Assembly: GCA_003512955.1 (NCBI GenBank)
Contig: DOTG01000011.1
Coordinates: 1 to 64,000 of the forward strand
Origin: Marinilabiliales bacterium
GTDB lineage: Bacteria > Bacteroidota > Bacteroidia > Bacteroidales > SZUA-534
Direction: 5' to 3'
DNA: 64,000 nucleotides
A program made the translations under genes and the position numbers. This document shows positions 1-7,921 of the stretch, in pieces. How positions within the stretch are numbered: position 1 is the first letter of the stretch; every line of letters starts with the position of its first letter. The notes under the pieces were generated by a model that searched no databases, had not been told where the DNA came from, and saw only the letters and a list, made by a program, of their open reading frames with translations.

Positions 1-93
1 GGCAGAAGCCACCGAAACCACAGTCCCTATCGGTGTTTCAAACCTGAGGAGGGACACAGCGTCAGTTTTGGGTGTTTTTTGTTTTAAAGCCAT
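1..93 (-). CDS. N-terminal fragment of an unidentified protein, cut by the window edge
   Basis: An open frame starts with ATG (complement of 91-93) and runs for 31 codons without a stop to the left edge of the window. The visible peptide begins MALKQKTPKTDAVSLLRFET and continues PIGTVVSVASA. It lies 112 bp downstream of the next - strand gene, so the two could be co-transcribed. I do not recognise the family. The fragment is short enough that it could be a chance open frame. Confidence 0.35.
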   Translation of the reverse strand, partial: MALKQKTPKTDAVSLLRFETPIGTVVSVASA

Positions 94-205
94 ATCCAAA
101 AATAACAAAAACAGGAGTGAATGTTTAAAAAGGGGTGGTTAAAAATGGCAACATGGTTCTGAAAAGGTTGCATAATGGGTAGTTGTTTTTGCTTCAAGAT
201 AATTG

Positions 206-871
206 CTAACGGTGCGATATTTTTTTAAATCTCAGTTTTTTGAGCAGCTGGGGTTTGTCTTCGAGGGCAAATTCGGCCGCAATTAAAAAATCATCCAACC
301 AATGGTCGAGGGTAACCATAATTTCACTTTCCTCAATAACCGCTTCATTCGGGAGTCCATTTTCGTTAATGTATCTGTTGCGGTAAATTTCTAACGACCG
401 GAGCAGTTGCTGGCCCTGTTTAATTTCCGACATCGGGATTTTGAACCGTATCAAACGCTGTTGCAGTACAGGGTTGGCCAATATCCCGGAATAAAAGCTG
501 ATGAGGGTGTTCTTCCATTCGGTATAGGAGAATGGGATGCTGCCGGTTAAATTGAGCATGGTAAGTACGTCTGGGCTTTTGCGGAAAATGATTTTTGCTT
601 TTTGGCGGTGTTGTTGGTAAAGTTTTTCTAATTGGTGTTTCACCAACTGGTATTCCCGGAATTGAGTGTTTTTTTTCAAATCATTGTTCAATGCAACATC
701 AATTAAGGTACTGGCATTTTGATAAATCTGAAGACCTTCGTTAATTTTTTCCTCGGTATATCCAAATTCGGCCAACCGTAAGGCAATCTCCGACTGGTTT
801 TTGGCTTGTATCAATACCTTCTGGGCTTGTGCAATAAATGTTTTTTCTGGGTGATCCGGTTTTAACTGCAT
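206..871 (-). CDS. Hypothetical helical protein
   Basis: A 221-residue protein of unknown function. The ATG at 871 was chosen over an in-frame TTG two codons upstream (877), because ATG is the usual start and nothing favours the TTG. The sequence is rich in charged residues and Gln, with long predicted helices. There is a Lys/Gln-rich segment around residues 65-100, a hydrophobic stretch around 110-145 (SFYSGILANP) that is too broken for a clear membrane span, and an acidic C-terminal part ending in a basic tail. There is no signal peptide, so it is probably cytoplasmic. I recognise no catalytic motif. It is divergent from the polyphosphate kinase gene across about 330 bp. Confidence 0.7.
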   Translation of the reverse strand: MQLKPDHPEKTFIAQAQKVLIQAKNQSEIALRLAEFGYTEEKINEGLQIYQNASTLIDVALNNDLKKNTQFREYQLVKHQLEKLYQQHRQKAKIIFRKSPDVLTMLNLTGSIPFSYTEWKNTLISFYSGILANPVLQQRLIRFKIPMSEIKQGQQLLRSLEIYRNRYINENGLPNEAVIEESEIMVTLDHWLDDFLIAAEFALEDKPQLLKKLRFKKISHR

Positions 872-1201
872 AATCAAAATATTTTTAAAGATACTATTGA
901 GTTAATAGAATGTAGAAGCTTATAAGATAACAGGTTAAATCGGTTTTTGTTTTGTTTTTACACGAGTTGTATTATCAAATTCTGAAACTGTTGAATCCAT
1001 TGATGTGGTGATTGAAATTTTTTTAATTTTTGAAAACGGTTCTTGCTTTTGCATTGATGAGAAAAAGGGCAGATTCCTTTTTAAGATAATTTTATCAGGA
1101 AAGATTTGCATTCGTGTAAATTATTTCAGGATTATTTCATTTCTAATCATTTATAAGTAAATTAGTTGGATTATGTCATTGTTCAATCAATTCAGCGTAT
1201 C
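872..1201. other. Gene-free divergent intergenic region
   Basis: This 330-bp AT-rich stretch separates the - strand hypothetical gene from ppk2 and must contain promoters for both. I see no convincing TAnnTTTG box, hairpin or small gene in it. A near match, TAATTTTA, lies just upstream of ppk2, at about 1087. The in-frame TTG at 1166 could extend ppk2 into this region. Confidence 0.5.
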
Positions 1202-2029
1202 ATGGGAAAGAAAAAAAAGCACGAGCACGTGGAGCCCAAAACCCGGGACGACCGCTCGATAAGTAATGAGAAATATGAAAAAGAGTTAGCCAAACTTCAA
1301 ATCGAGTTGGTAAAGCTTCAGGAGTGGATTAAACTTAAACAACTAAAGGTTGTGGTCCTTTTTGAAGGTCGTGACGCAGCAGGAAAAGGGGGGACCATCA
1401 AGCGGATTACCGAACCTCTGAATCCAAGAATCTGCCGCGTTGTGGCTTTGGGGACTCCCACCGAAAAGGAAAAAACACAGTGGTATTTTCAACGGTATGT
1501 TGCTCACCTGCCTGCCGGCGGCGAGATGGTTCTTTTCGACCGCAGTTGGTACAACCGTGCCGGGGTGGAACATGTGATGGGATTTTGTACCAAGGAACAG
1601 TATGAAGAATTCTTGCGTTCCTGTCCGGAGTTTGAGCGGATGCTGGTCCGTTCCGATATTGTACTGATAAAATATTGGTTCTCGGTTTCTGATGAGGAGC
1701 AGGAACACCGTTTCCAGGAACGTATCAACGACCCTACCAAACGTTGGAAACTCAGCCCCATGGATTTGGAGTCGCGCGAACGCTGGGTAGAATATTCAAA
1801 AGCGAAAGACGAGATGTTCAAATACACCGATATTAAACAGGCTCCCTGGTATGTGGTACGTGCCGATGATAAAAAACTGGCCCGCCTGAACTGCATCAGC
1901 CATTTGTTGAGTATCATCCCTTATGAGGATTTGACTCCGAAACCTTTTGAATTGCCTCCAAGGAAGGAACATGACAATTACATGCGTCCACCCATTACCG
2001 ATCAAAATTTTGTGCCTGAAAAGTATTAA
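1202..2029 (+). CDS. ppk2: Polyphosphate kinase 2 (PPK2 family)
   Basis: This cytoplasmic enzyme transfers phosphate between polyphosphate and nucleotides. The P-loop FEGRDAAGKGG lies near residue 55, the Walker-B/lid region FDRSWYNRAGVEH near 110, and conserved DPTKRWKLSPMDLESRERW near 180. The C-terminal APWYVV...ADDKKLARLN is typical of the family. At 275 residues with a single PPK2 domain it fits the short, single-domain class I type, which mainly phosphorylates ADP; the substrate cannot be settled from sequence alone. The ATG at 1202 puts the Lys-rich tail (MGKKKKHEH) at the N-terminus. An in-frame TTG at 1166 would add 12 residues and is less likely. The gene stands alone and is followed by a palindromic repeat at 2080-2110. 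Confidence 0.95.
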   Translation: MGKKKKHEHVEPKTRDDRSISNEKYEKELAKLQIELVKLQEWIKLKQLKVVVLFEGRDAAGKGGTIKRITEPLNPRICRVVALGTPTEKEKTQWYFQRYVAHLPAGGEMVLFDRSWYNRAGVEHVMGFCTKEQYEEFLRSCPEFERMLVRSDIVLIKYWFSVSDEEQEHRFQERINDPTKRWKLSPMDLESRERWVEYSKAKDEMFKYTDIKQAPWYVVRADDKKLARLNCISHLLSIIPYEDLTPKPFELPPRKEHDNYMRPPITDQNFVPEKY

Positions 2030-2079
2030 ATCAGTGTTGCAGTTGGATAATAGCTCAACAGAATTTTAGGCTGTTAGCT

Positions 2080-2110
2080 ACCCTACGAGGGTTTCAAACC
2101 CTCGTAGGGT
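2080..2110. repeat. REP-like perfect palindrome after ppk2
   Basis: CCCTACGAGGGTTT (2081-2094) and its exact reverse complement AAACCCTCGTAGGG (2096-2109) flank a single C, and the outer A/T pair extends the match to 31 nt. A degraded relative (ccaaaacctcgtggggtt) lies about 80 bp further on, at 2186-2203. Such a structure could end ppk2 transcription, although no T-run follows. Extragenic palindromes of this type are common in Bacteroidota. Confidence 0.7.
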
Positions 2111-2256
2111 TACAGGCTTTAGTAGGACTTTGTCACTTGTTGAAAAGCTTTAGAGTAAAATTCCAAACCTATCAGGAGCAGGTTCCAAAACCTCGTGGGG
2201 TTAAAAGGTATGTTTTTTATTTTGCACCGAATCAGAAAAAATGGTGATTTGTTTTT

Positions 2257-2279
2257 AACCTTTTAACTATCCTGGCGTC
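2257..2279 (+). promoter_or_regulatory. Candidate ECF-type promoter of the sigma factor gene
   Basis: AACC at 2257-2260 and CGTC at 2276-2279 are separated by 15 nt and lie 25 nt upstream of the sigma factor start. AAC(C) and CGTC elements with about 15-17 nt spacing are typical of ECF-dependent promoters, and ECF genes commonly drive themselves. Assigned by eye from motif and spacing. Confidence 0.4.
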
Positions 2280-2303
2280 ATTCATTCAGTAAAAGCAAAA
2301 ACT

Positions 2304-2858
2304 TTGGAGCATCAAATTACATTGCAACAACTATTAATTGAAAAATGCAAACGGGGCGACACGCAGGCACAGCATGAATTGTACAAGCAATATGTCCATG
2401 CCATGTATAATGTGGCCTATCGCATTTGCGGTAATCGTTACGATGCCGAAGATGTGTTGCAGGAATCGTTCCTGAAAGCTTTTACGAAATTGAGTTCTTT
2501 TAAAGGCGAGGCCTCTTTTGGCAGTTGGCTCAAGCGGATTGTGGTAAACCAAAGCATTACGGCCATGCGAAGCCGTAAAGGATTTTTAAGCCCACTGACC
2601 CCAGCCATTGAATCGAATACAAAGGAAGAGGCTGATACATGGATTGATGAGGATTTTCCGATGGAAAAGGTGATTCAGGCCATTGAGTCGCTGCCCGATG
2701 GCGCCCGGACAGTGTTTACACTCAAAGCCATTGAGGAATATAAGTTTAGCGAGATTTCAGAAATGCTCGGGCTTTCTGAAACCAATTGTAAAGTGCAGTA
2801 CCACCGTTCGAAAAAGCTTTTGAATGAAAAATTAAAGGTTCTGGTGGCCGAAAATTAG
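2304..2858 (+). CDS. RNA polymerase sigma factor, ECF subfamily
   Basis: A 184-residue group IV sigma factor that directs RNA polymerase to a small regulon, usually in response to envelope or extracellular conditions. Region 2 spans about residues 20-90 (LYKQYVHAMYNVAYRI, then DAEDVLQESFLKAF and FGSWLKRIVVNQ). Region 4 spans about 125-178 (SLPDGARTVFTLKAIEEYK, ISEMLGLSETNCKVQYHRSK). The start is TTG at 2304: the first in-frame ATG lies at residue 34 inside region 2 and would destroy the domain. The next gene, a single-pass membrane protein 22 bp downstream, is the natural anti-sigma candidate. The third gene encodes a periplasmic repeat protein. Confidence 0.93.
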   Translation: MEHQITLQQLLIEKCKRGDTQAQHELYKQYVHAMYNVAYRICGNRYDAEDVLQESFLKAFTKLSSFKGEASFGSWLKRIVVNQSITAMRSRKGFLSPLTPAIESNTKEEADTWIDEDFPMEKVIQAIESLPDGARTVFTLKAIEEYKFSEISEMLGLSETNCKVQYHRSKKLLNEKLKVLVAEN

Positions 2859-2880
2859 ATGGCGGTTAAAGATTCTGGAT

Positions 2881-3411
2881 ATGGAAATGGAAGACTATTT
2901 GAAAAGGAATAAAGCCTATTTGGACACCCAACAAGGCGATTACGGATCGGTTTGGAATCAAATACTTCAAAAGAAACAACGTGCTGCTAAACGGAGGAGG
3001 TTGTATATACAATGGGCTGCTGCATCGGTCATTCTTTTTTTTGCTATTGGGATGTTGGTCCGGCACGAGTGGGTGATGCAACAGCAATTGACCAGCCTTA
3101 GCCAAATAAATAAAGAACTGGCCCGGAGGGAACTTCAATATCAAAAGCAGGTAAGCCAAAAGTGGGAACAATACACGCTAATCCAAAGTCCGACATCGCC
3201 CATGGAAGCTCTGTTGATTGATGAACTGAAACGTCTGGATACATTGTACCAAAAAGGACTCGGCGATTTAAAAGAAGCCGGTTTTAACGAACGGGCTGTT
3301 GTGATACTGCTCGATACCTATGAAAAGCGCTTGCGCATTATTGAACAACTGATTTACGAAAAACAAAAACAAGTGAACTATGAAAGCAAAACTAAAAAAA
3401 TTGACATATAA
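2881..3411 (+). CDS. Single-pass membrane protein, candidate anti-sigma factor
   Basis: A 176-residue protein. Residues 1-40 are hydrophilic and end in a basic stretch (KKQRAAKRRR). One transmembrane segment follows at about 42-60 (WAAASVILFFAIGMLV), and the remainder is a helical, probably coiled-coil, domain of about 110 residues in the periplasm. An N-terminal cytoplasmic part, one membrane span and a periplasmic domain, encoded directly after an ECF sigma gene, fit an anti-sigma factor. I see no zinc-binding HxxxCxxC motif, so it is not a ZAS-type anti-sigma. The role is inferred from position and topology. Its end overlaps the next gene by 32 bp, indicating translational coupling. Confidence 0.7.
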   Translation: MEMEDYLKRNKAYLDTQQGDYGSVWNQILQKKQRAAKRRRLYIQWAAASVILFFAIGMLVRHEWVMQQQLTSLSQINKELARRELQYQKQVSQKWEQYTLIQSPTSPMEALLIDELKRLDTLYQKGLGDLKEAGFNERAVVILLDTYEKRLRIIEQLIYEKQKQVNYESKTKKIDI

Positions 3412-4732
3412 GCAGTTGCCCTGGCTGGTAACCGGAATACTCAGTTTTATTGTATCGTTGGGGGTATTGGGTCAGGAAACCAAAACCTGGGAAGCAACGG
3501 CATCATATAAAAGCAATCCCCAGGTAACCATTCATTTGTACGATACCCACGCGGAGATACTTCCCGTAAAGGAAGATAAAATTGTAGTGCAAATTGAGTA
3601 TGTGGCTGAGGGCGATAACTCCGATGCCCTTGCTAAACTTGAACAAGCAATGAAAACCGAACTCTTGAAGCAGGATGGGAATTCAATTACCATAAATACT
3701 AATTTTTACTCAAACCTCAAAAGTTGGTCGCTTTTTGGGTTTGGTGAACAAAATTATGTGGTTTTAAAAGATGGGAATAAACTTAAATTCGATGATTTTA
3801 CCTTCGAGATTAAAAAGCTTCGGATTTACCTGCCATCGGAGATGGAACTGAATATAGATGGTAAATATGGAAAAATAGACGTTCTGTTCTCGGTGCATGG
3901 GGATTTGAATTTTGAAGCTTACGATCTTGATTTTGTGGGCAAAAGTATCGCCGGAAAGCTCAAGGTGGATGCCAAATATTCAAAAATAAGGTTTGATAAA
4001 GTAGGGGAAGCCAGGTTGGTACTGTATGAGACACGTTTCGGGGCCACCGAAATGGGCAATGCCGACATTGACTCGAAATATTCACAAATAGAAACAACCA
4101 CCTGTGGCGGGCTCAATTACCTAGGATATGAAGATAAAATGGCTATCACCAAGCTTCCGGCAGCAAAGATGGAGGCAAAATATTGCAACATCCGTTTGGG
4201 CGATGTGCCCAACATTAAAGCAAACATGTACGAAGGTAGCTTGAACCTAAAGAAGACCAATACCTTGGATTTGAACGCCAAATACCTTGAGGTTGACGCC
4301 ATAAATTTGAAGTCTTTGAAAATGATGGAGGGGTATGAAAATAAAATTTTGATTGAATCGGTGGATTCACTCATTTCAATAAATGGCAAATACAACAATG
4401 TGGAAATCCAAAACTTGAGCAGCTATGTAAAAATGGATGGCTATGAGGAGGAGGTTAAAATCAGTTCGGTAAATGAGGCCTTTACGTCATTGCTTTTCGA
4501 TGGCAAGTACCTTGAGTTGAACCTGACTATCAGTAAAAATGCAGCCTATCGGTTTAAAGGAGTCGTCAATTATCCTGAGTTCAGGTTCTTACGCGAAGAA
4601 TATAAAATCATTTATCACGACAAAGATTCTGACTTCCTTAAATACGATTACCTCTACGGTAAAATTGATAACCCTACAAAACTGATTCAAATCAATGGGT
4701 ACGAGGTAAACCTGACCCTAAACAACCTGTAA
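3380..4732 (+). CDS. Secreted protein with periodic KY repeats, probable beta-solenoid
   Basis: A 450-residue protein with an N-terminal signal peptide (WLVTGILSFIVSLGVLGQ, cleavage after about residue 32). From about residue 160 it contains seven copies of a unit marked by [GA]KY or SKY: DGKYGKID, DAKYSKIR, DSKYSQIE, EAKYCNIR, NAKYLEVD, NGKYNNVE and DGKYLELN. Spacing is about 34-39 residues, with an intervening YE(x)nI motif in most units. This regularity suggests a beta-helix, loosely like DUF4097-type adhesin folds found next to sigma/anti-sigma genes in Bacteroidota. The function is unknown. Its overlap with the candidate anti-sigma gene suggests it acts in the same envelope-sensing pathway. 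Confidence 0.75.
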   Translation: MKAKLKKLTYKQLPWLVTGILSFIVSLGVLGQETKTWEATASYKSNPQVTIHLYDTHAEILPVKEDKIVVQIEYVAEGDNSDALAKLEQAMKTELLKQDGNSITINTNFYSNLKSWSLFGFGEQNYVVLKDGNKLKFDDFTFEIKKLRIYLPSEMELNIDGKYGKIDVLFSVHGDLNFEAYDLDFVGKSIAGKLKVDAKYSKIRFDKVGEARLVLYETRFGATEMGNADIDSKYSQIETTTCGGLNYLGYEDKMAITKLPAAKMEAKYCNIRLGDVPNIKANMYEGSLNLKKTNTLDLNAKYLEVDAINLKSLKMMEGYENKILIESVDSLISINGKYNNVEIQNLSSYVKMDGYEEEVKISSVNEAFTSLLFDGKYLELNLTISKNAAYRFKGVVNYPEFRFLREEYKIIYHDKDSDFLKYDYLYGKIDNPTKLIQINGYEVNLTLNNL

Positions 4733-4750
4733 TTTCTCTCTGGAAAAGAC

Positions 4751-4886
4751 AAAAGAGGCTGTCCAAAAAGTAGGATTCTTGGAATCCAAGTCATCGGATG
4801 AATTTTTAATTGATTTAATACATATTAAAAATCACCACAATAAGTAAAGATATTCATCCGATGACTTTTTAGACAGCCTCTTTGTA
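4751..4886. repeat. Large imperfect inverted repeat between convergent genes (IS-like ends; probable bidirectional terminator)
   Basis: The left arm reads AAGAGGCTGTCCAAAAAGT (4753-4771), then after a 19-nt bulge TCATCGGATGAA (4791-4802). The right arm reads TTCATCCGATGA (4853-4864) followed by CTTTTTAGACAGCCTCTT. The loop is about 50 AT-rich nt. Short T-rich stretches follow on both strands, so it could end transcripts of both the sigma operon (+) and glgC (-). The outer GAGGCTGTCCAAAAAGT sequence resembles terminal repeats of DDE-type insertion sequences, so this may be a MITE-like relic. Confidence 0.65.
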
Positions 4887-4910
4887 ATTTGTTGGTTGTT
4901 TTTAGCAGTA

Positions 4911-6179
4911 TTAAATCACAAAACCATCGGGAATGACAGTCCCTTTTTTAATAATCACGATACCTTCTTTTACGGCAAATAATTCATTGTCGGTATCTTG
5001 AAGGTGCTTGCCGCCATTGATGCGGACATCGTTCCCAATAGCGCAGTTTTTATCTACAATGGCATTGTTGATATAGCAGCGTTCCCCCACACCTAATATT
5101 CTTTTGGTTCCACCTATTTCTTTGTTAATCTCTTCCAGGTTTTGGTAATAATCACAACCCATTAGTATGGAGTTTACCACGGTGGTCCCTTTGCCAACCC
5201 TTGACCGGATGCCAATGATGGAGCGTTCAATACGGCTGGCAAGTATAATGCATCCATCGGAAATTAAGGTGCGTTCTAAGGTAGTGCCTGATATTTTTGA
5301 GGGTGGCAACATCCGGGCACGGGTATAAATAACATTGGAGTTATCGAATAGGTTGAATTTTGGAATGTCGTCGGTAAGGCTCAGGTTCGCTTCAAAAAAG
5401 GAATCAATGGTACCAATATCGGTCCAGTAACCTTCGTACTGAAAGCTCAGAACCTTTTTATCTTTAATGGCCTGTGGAATTATTTCGCGGCCAAAATCCT
5501 TGGTTTCCTCATTGGCCATGAGTTTGATTAATAATTCCCGGTTGAAAATATAAATCCCCATCGATGCCAGATAATTTTTGCCTGCGTGGCGCATCTCATC
5601 GCTTACTTCTGAGGTCCATTGGGGCAACACATCGGGTGAGGGTTTTTCGATAAATTCCTTGATAATACTTTTTGTATCGGTTTTCAGGATGCCAAATTCA
5701 GGCGCCTCTTTTGCAATAACCGGAAGGGTGGCAATGGTAATGTCGGCTCCTTTTTTGATGTGGGCATCCAACATTAAATTAAAATCCATTTGATATAATT
5801 GGTCGCCCGATAGAATCAAAGCATAATCAAAAGGATAATTGAGAAAATGGTGCATACATTTACGCACAGCATCAGCCGTTCCCTGAAACCAGGTTCCACT
5901 GCGCGGAGTAAGTTCAGCTGCTAAAATATCGACAAACGATTCGCTGAAGAAGCCAAAATTGTATGTGTTTTTGATGTGTTTGTTTAAGGAGGCCGAATTA
6001 AATTGGGTAAGCACAAAAATCCTGTCAATGTCAGAATTCAAACAGTTCGAAATAGGTATGTCCACCAACCGGTATTTCCCAGCCACAGGGACTGCAGGTT
6101 TCGACCGGTTTTCTGTCAACGGGGCGAGCCGGCTCCCCTGTCCACCCCCTAAAATGATTGCTAGCACATTCTTTTTCAT
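4911..6179 (-). CDS. glgC: Glucose-1-phosphate adenylyltransferase
   Basis: Makes ADP-glucose from glucose-1-phosphate and ATP, the committed step of bacterial glycogen synthesis, in the cytoplasm. The 422-residue length is normal. The N-terminal nucleotidyltransferase motif GGGQGSRLAPLTENRSKPAV (residues 11-30) is intact, as are the metal/sugar-site region ILSGDQLYQMDF (about 124-135), FIEKP and WTDIGT. The C-terminal left-handed beta-helix (from about residue 290) carries the hexapeptide-like repeats that in this family form the allosteric and oligomerisation part. The ATG is 4 nt after the glgA stop, so the two genes form an operon with glgA first. Confidence 0.96.
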   Translation of the reverse strand: MKKNVLAIILGGGQGSRLAPLTENRSKPAVPVAGKYRLVDIPISNCLNSDIDRIFVLTQFNSASLNKHIKNTYNFGFFSESFVDILAAELTPRSGTWFQGTADAVRKCMHHFLNYPFDYALILSGDQLYQMDFNLMLDAHIKKGADITIATLPVIAKEAPEFGILKTDTKSIIKEFIEKPSPDVLPQWTSEVSDEMRHAGKNYLASMGIYIFNRELLIKLMANEETKDFGREIIPQAIKDKKVLSFQYEGYWTDIGTIDSFFEANLSLTDDIPKFNLFDNSNVIYTRARMLPPSKISGTTLERTLISDGCIILASRIERSIIGIRSRVGKGTTVVNSILMGCDYYQNLEEINKEIGGTKRILGVGERCYINNAIVDKNCAIGNDVRINGGKHLQDTDNELFAVKEGIVIIKKGTVIPDGFVI

Positions 6180-6183
6180 ATGA

Positions 6184-7599
6184 CTACTTTTTTATAGTTT
6201 GGTAAAGTTCAATATATTCTAAAGCTGCACGGTTCCATGAATGGTCTATCTGCATAATTTGTTTGCGGATATTTTTAAATTCGTCCGCCGCATCATATAA
6301 ATTCATGGCCCGTTCAATAGCTTGCTTGATATCCCAGGTGACACACTGGTCGTGGCATATCCCAAAACCCTGGTCGCCAATATCGGTTACCGTATCCCTG
6401 AGGCCACCCGTCCGGCGTACAACAGGAACAGTGCCATAACGTAAAGCATATAATTGATTTAATCCACAAGGTTCTACTCTTGAGGGCATTAACAAGAAAT
6501 CGGCTCCGGCATAAATAACATGCGAAAGTTTTTCATTGTACCCGATATACGAACAATAGTTACCTTTGAACTGTGGTTCTAAGTCCCACAAGGCCTGTTC
6601 AATGTGTCGTTCGCCCGAACCTAAAATCAACACATTCAGTTTATCGTGGTGTTGCGACAGTGTTTGATAGATAACCTCAGGAAGCAGATCCGCTCCTTTT
6701 TCGCCAACAAGCCTGCCAATAAAGGTGAACAGGGGTTTCTTAGTATCCAGATTAAATTGGTCGCATAACCATTTTTTATTGGCTTTTTTTCCCGATTCCA
6801 CGGTTTTTAGTGTGTAGTTTTTTTCAAGCATGGCATCGGTGGCAGGATTCCAAACCTCGACATCAATGCCATTCAGAATGCCTTTAGATTTTCCACGTTC
6901 CGCACGCAATAAGGGTTCCAAACCGTTCATCGATTCCCCGATTTCATCCATATACGAGGGTGAAACAGTTGTAACCTCCCAGGCACATTTAATGGCAGAG
7001 GCTAAGGGATTGATGGCTTTGTCCCATTCAATTAAGCCGGTAAAAAAGGAATGGAAAGGCGGTAAATAGTGCATCCGGTCGAAACCGAATTGGCCCTGAT
7101 ATTGTCCGTTGTGGATGGTAAAAACCGTGGGGATTTCTTTCAAACGGCCATATTCGTAAATGTTTGCTATCATAAATGGAACAAACCCGGTGTGCTGGTC
7201 GTGGCAATGAACTATTTCGGGCAGGATTTCCCATTCTTTCATCCAATTCAGGGCAGCTACCTGAAAGGTGATGAATCGCTCTGTGTCGTCGTGATACGAA
7301 TAAATCCGTTCCCTATCAAACAATCCTGGGATTTCGATGGAAAATAATTCGAACCCGATGGGGTTTTGCAATAATTTAAAAACCTTGAAAGGGTAATCGT
7401 GCCGGCCAATCTTAGCCGATCCCTGAAAAAGCTGTTCAAACAGATTGTCGTTGCGGAACCTGGTGTAATAATGCGGCATTATCACCGACGATTCATGGCC
7501 GGCAATATTCTGGTACTTTGGTAAGGAACCGACCACATCGGCTAAACCGCCGGCTTTAGCGGCAGGATAGCATTCAGCGCTAATATGAACTATCTTCAT
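6184..7599 (-). CDS. glgA: Glycogen synthase (GT5, ADP-glucose dependent)
   Basis: Extends alpha-1,4-glucan chains from ADP-glucose. At 471 residues it is close to the usual 477. The N-terminal ADP-glucose motif KAGGLADVVGSLP (residues 15-27) is present, as are FTIHNGQYQGQFG (about 161-173) and the C-terminal Rossmann motif SRVEPCGLNQLYALRYGTVP with VRRTGGLRDTV (about 374-404). It is the first gene of a glgA-glgC operon on the - strand. No branching enzyme or phosphorylase gene is present in this window. A divergent + strand cluster that includes a glucan-binding-like lipoprotein begins about 320 bp away. Confidence 0.96.
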   Translation of the reverse strand: MKIVHISAECYPAAKAGGLADVVGSLPKYQNIAGHESSVIMPHYYTRFRNDNLFEQLFQGSAKIGRHDYPFKVFKLLQNPIGFELFSIEIPGLFDRERIYSYHDDTERFITFQVAALNWMKEWEILPEIVHCHDQHTGFVPFMIANIYEYGRLKEIPTVFTIHNGQYQGQFGFDRMHYLPPFHSFFTGLIEWDKAINPLASAIKCAWEVTTVSPSYMDEIGESMNGLEPLLRAERGKSKGILNGIDVEVWNPATDAMLEKNYTLKTVESGKKANKKWLCDQFNLDTKKPLFTFIGRLVGEKGADLLPEVIYQTLSQHHDKLNVLILGSGERHIEQALWDLEPQFKGNYCSYIGYNEKLSHVIYAGADFLLMPSRVEPCGLNQLYALRYGTVPVVRRTGGLRDTVTDIGDQGFGICHDQCVTWDIKQAIERAMNLYDAADEFKNIRKQIMQIDHSWNRAALEYIELYQTIKK

Positions 7600-7921
7600 G
7601 TGAATGAATTTGTGAATTGTTTGAACCTGTTTTCAATGAGCCGTTTACATTGGACGACATTCCGAAATGGGAATGACCGATTTAAAAATAGTAAAAAACC
7701 TTTGATTGGTTATAGTTTGGTAACTATTCTGCTAAAATATTTTTGCCTGTATGATGGATTCGTGTTAAATATGAAATTTTTAGAGTGGTATTTCAATGTC
7801 TAAAATCTAAACTTCAACAACCAAAAAATGAAGTCCAACGCTATTCAATTGTCCTAGTCAGCCCCGCATAGTATTTTTGAATCGTGAAATTTAAATTATT
7901 AATTCTTAAAACTTTATTACT
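7600..7921. other. Gene-free divergent region between glgA and the secreted-protein/LytS cluster
   Basis: This 322-bp stretch holds the start regions of the glgA operon (-) and of the + strand gene at 7922. A good + strand promoter candidate lies at 7848-7879 (separate entry). I found no matching CAAAnnTA box for glgA. A 72-codon open frame across most of it (7585-7803) has no coding character. Confidence 0.6.
7848..7879 (+). promoter_or_regulatory. Bacteroidota-type promoter of the 7922 gene
   Basis: ATTG at 7848-7851 (-33-like element) is followed after 20 nt by TATTTTTG at 7872-7879, matching the Bacteroidota -7 consensus TAnnTTTG. The start codon is about 42 nt further on. The same ATTG-N20-TAnnTTTG layout is seen at 14743-14774. 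Confidence 0.55.

Noticed and set aside
1166..1201. TTG start for ppk2
   Set aside because: The ATG at 1202 gives a natural N-terminus; the extra 12 residues have no family support that I can see.
7585..7803. 72-codon + strand open frame over the glgA start region
   Set aside because: It overlaps the glgA start and the divergent promoter region. It has no recognisable domain and no codon pattern, and a better promoter and gene start lie downstream.
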